NCBI GenBank assembly: GCA_009918225.1
Contig: RGEP01000117.1
Coordinates: forward strand, 1-5,850
Origin: Betaproteobacteria bacterium
Lineage (GTDB): Bacteria > Pseudomonadota > Gammaproteobacteria > Burkholderiales > Burkholderiaceae_C
Direction: 5' to 3'
Length of the DNA stretch: 5,850 nt
The notes beneath the pieces were generated by a model. That model was not told the DNA's origin. It saw only the letters and a list, made by a program, of their open reading frames with translations, and ran no database searches. The translations under genes were made by a program, and so were the position numbers. Of this stretch, positions 5,566 to 5,850 are shown one piece after another; within the stretch, counting starts at the first letter, position 1, and the number at the start of each line of letters is the position of its first letter.

Positions 5566-5850
5566 TGGCGTTGGGCCATCCAGGCCGCCACAGCATAGAA
5601 GACCAGCACAAAGCCCACGGCAAACAAGAGCGACACCTGGATCTGCGGCAGTCCGGTGTGCTGCAAGCCGGCCACCAGGTGGGTCTTCAAGCTCAGGCCG
5701 TCGATCTTGATGAAGGCCAGGGCCTTGGCCACCAGACCCGCCAGCACAAACAAGAACAAGGCATTCATGCCGAAGTCCACCAGGGGCCGTGCCCACCAGC
5801 GCCAACGGGCGCGGCTGACCGCATCGGCCTGGCCGTCCAGCAGCCAATGA
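5547..5850 (-). CDS. NagX/HGSNAT-like (DUF5009) membrane protein, C-terminal 100 residues
   Basis: Only the last 100 residues are present; the gene continues past the right edge. The fragment has an Arg/Trp-rich cytoplasmic-looking stretch, then PLVDFGMNALFLFVLAGLVA, a transmembrane helix opening with the FGMNAL motif of this family. A polar loop and a second helix (about SLLFAVGFVLVFYAVAAWMA) follow, and it closes on RQWFIKV. The FGMNAL helix and the basic, aromatic end with FIKV are typical of bacterial DUF5009 proteins related to human heparan-alpha-glucosaminide N-acetyltransferase. The Shewanella member NagX sits in a GlcNAc-utilisation locus and is thought to help GlcNAc cross the inner membrane or be acetylated there; its exact role is unsettled. 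The catalytic histidine region of HGSNAT-type enzymes would be in the missing part. The overlap with the kinase supports one transcript. Confidence 0.82.
   Translation of the reverse strand, partial: HWLLDGQADAVSRARWRWWARPLVDFGMNALFLFVLAGLVAKALAFIKIDGLSLKTHLVAGLQHTGLPQIQVSLLFAVGFVLVFYAVAAWMAQRQWFIKV

Noticed and set aside
5566..5847. Longer kinase with 94 extra N-terminal residues
   Set aside because: The extension lies out of frame over the membrane-protein gene, is low-complexity in style, and the ASKHA fold begins right after the ATG at 5565.

Overview
The window is GC-rich DNA with compact, strand-alternating genes and 4-19 nt gene overlaps. The genes are an arginase-fold ureohydrolase, an outer-membrane TonB-dependent receptor, a lipoprotein-like serine hydrolase, a BadF/NagK-type sugar kinase and a NagX/HGSNAT-like membrane protein. 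The receptor requires a Gram-negative outer membrane. Base composition and protein style suggest a proteobacterium, most likely a betaproteobacterium of the Burkholderiales/Comamonadaceae kind. The lineage is an inference and was not tested.

Layout from left to right. (1) Positions 1-434, minus strand: the first 144 residues of an agmatinase/SpeB-family gene, cut by the left edge. (2) Positions 435-694: a divergent intergenic region of about 260 bp with two perfect inverted repeats close to the receptor start. (3) Positions 695-3186, plus strand: a TonB-dependent receptor with signal peptide, TonB box and plug. A net -1 frameshift near position 3005 means the sequence as given ends at 3136 in a nonsense tail. 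The genuine C-terminus, ending in Tyr-Arg-Phe, lies in the next frame and stops at 3186. (4) Positions 3198-3223: a hairpin between the convergent receptor and hydrolase genes. (5) Positions 3206-5850, minus strand: three tightly packed genes, transcribed in the order NagX-like membrane protein (5' part beyond the right edge), then N-acetylhexosamine-type kinase, then beta-lactamase-fold serine hydrolase.

The three minus-strand genes look like one operon. The kinase start overlaps the end of the membrane-protein gene, and the hydrolase ATG overlaps the kinase TGA as ATGA. Kinases of this family act on GlcNAc and related amino sugars. NagX-like proteins sit in GlcNAc-utilisation loci. Penicillin-binding-fold hydrolases accompany MurNAc/muropeptide catabolic genes in several bacteria. 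The simplest reading is part of an amino-sugar locus (chitin oligosaccharide or peptidoglycan fragment salvage), with the convergent receptor as a possible outer-membrane importer. The receptor link rests on proximity only. The agmatinase gene appears to belong to a separate polyamine/nitrogen neighbourhood. The families are known. The unusual points are the frameshift in the receptor, the paired inverted repeats, and the operon's gene combination.
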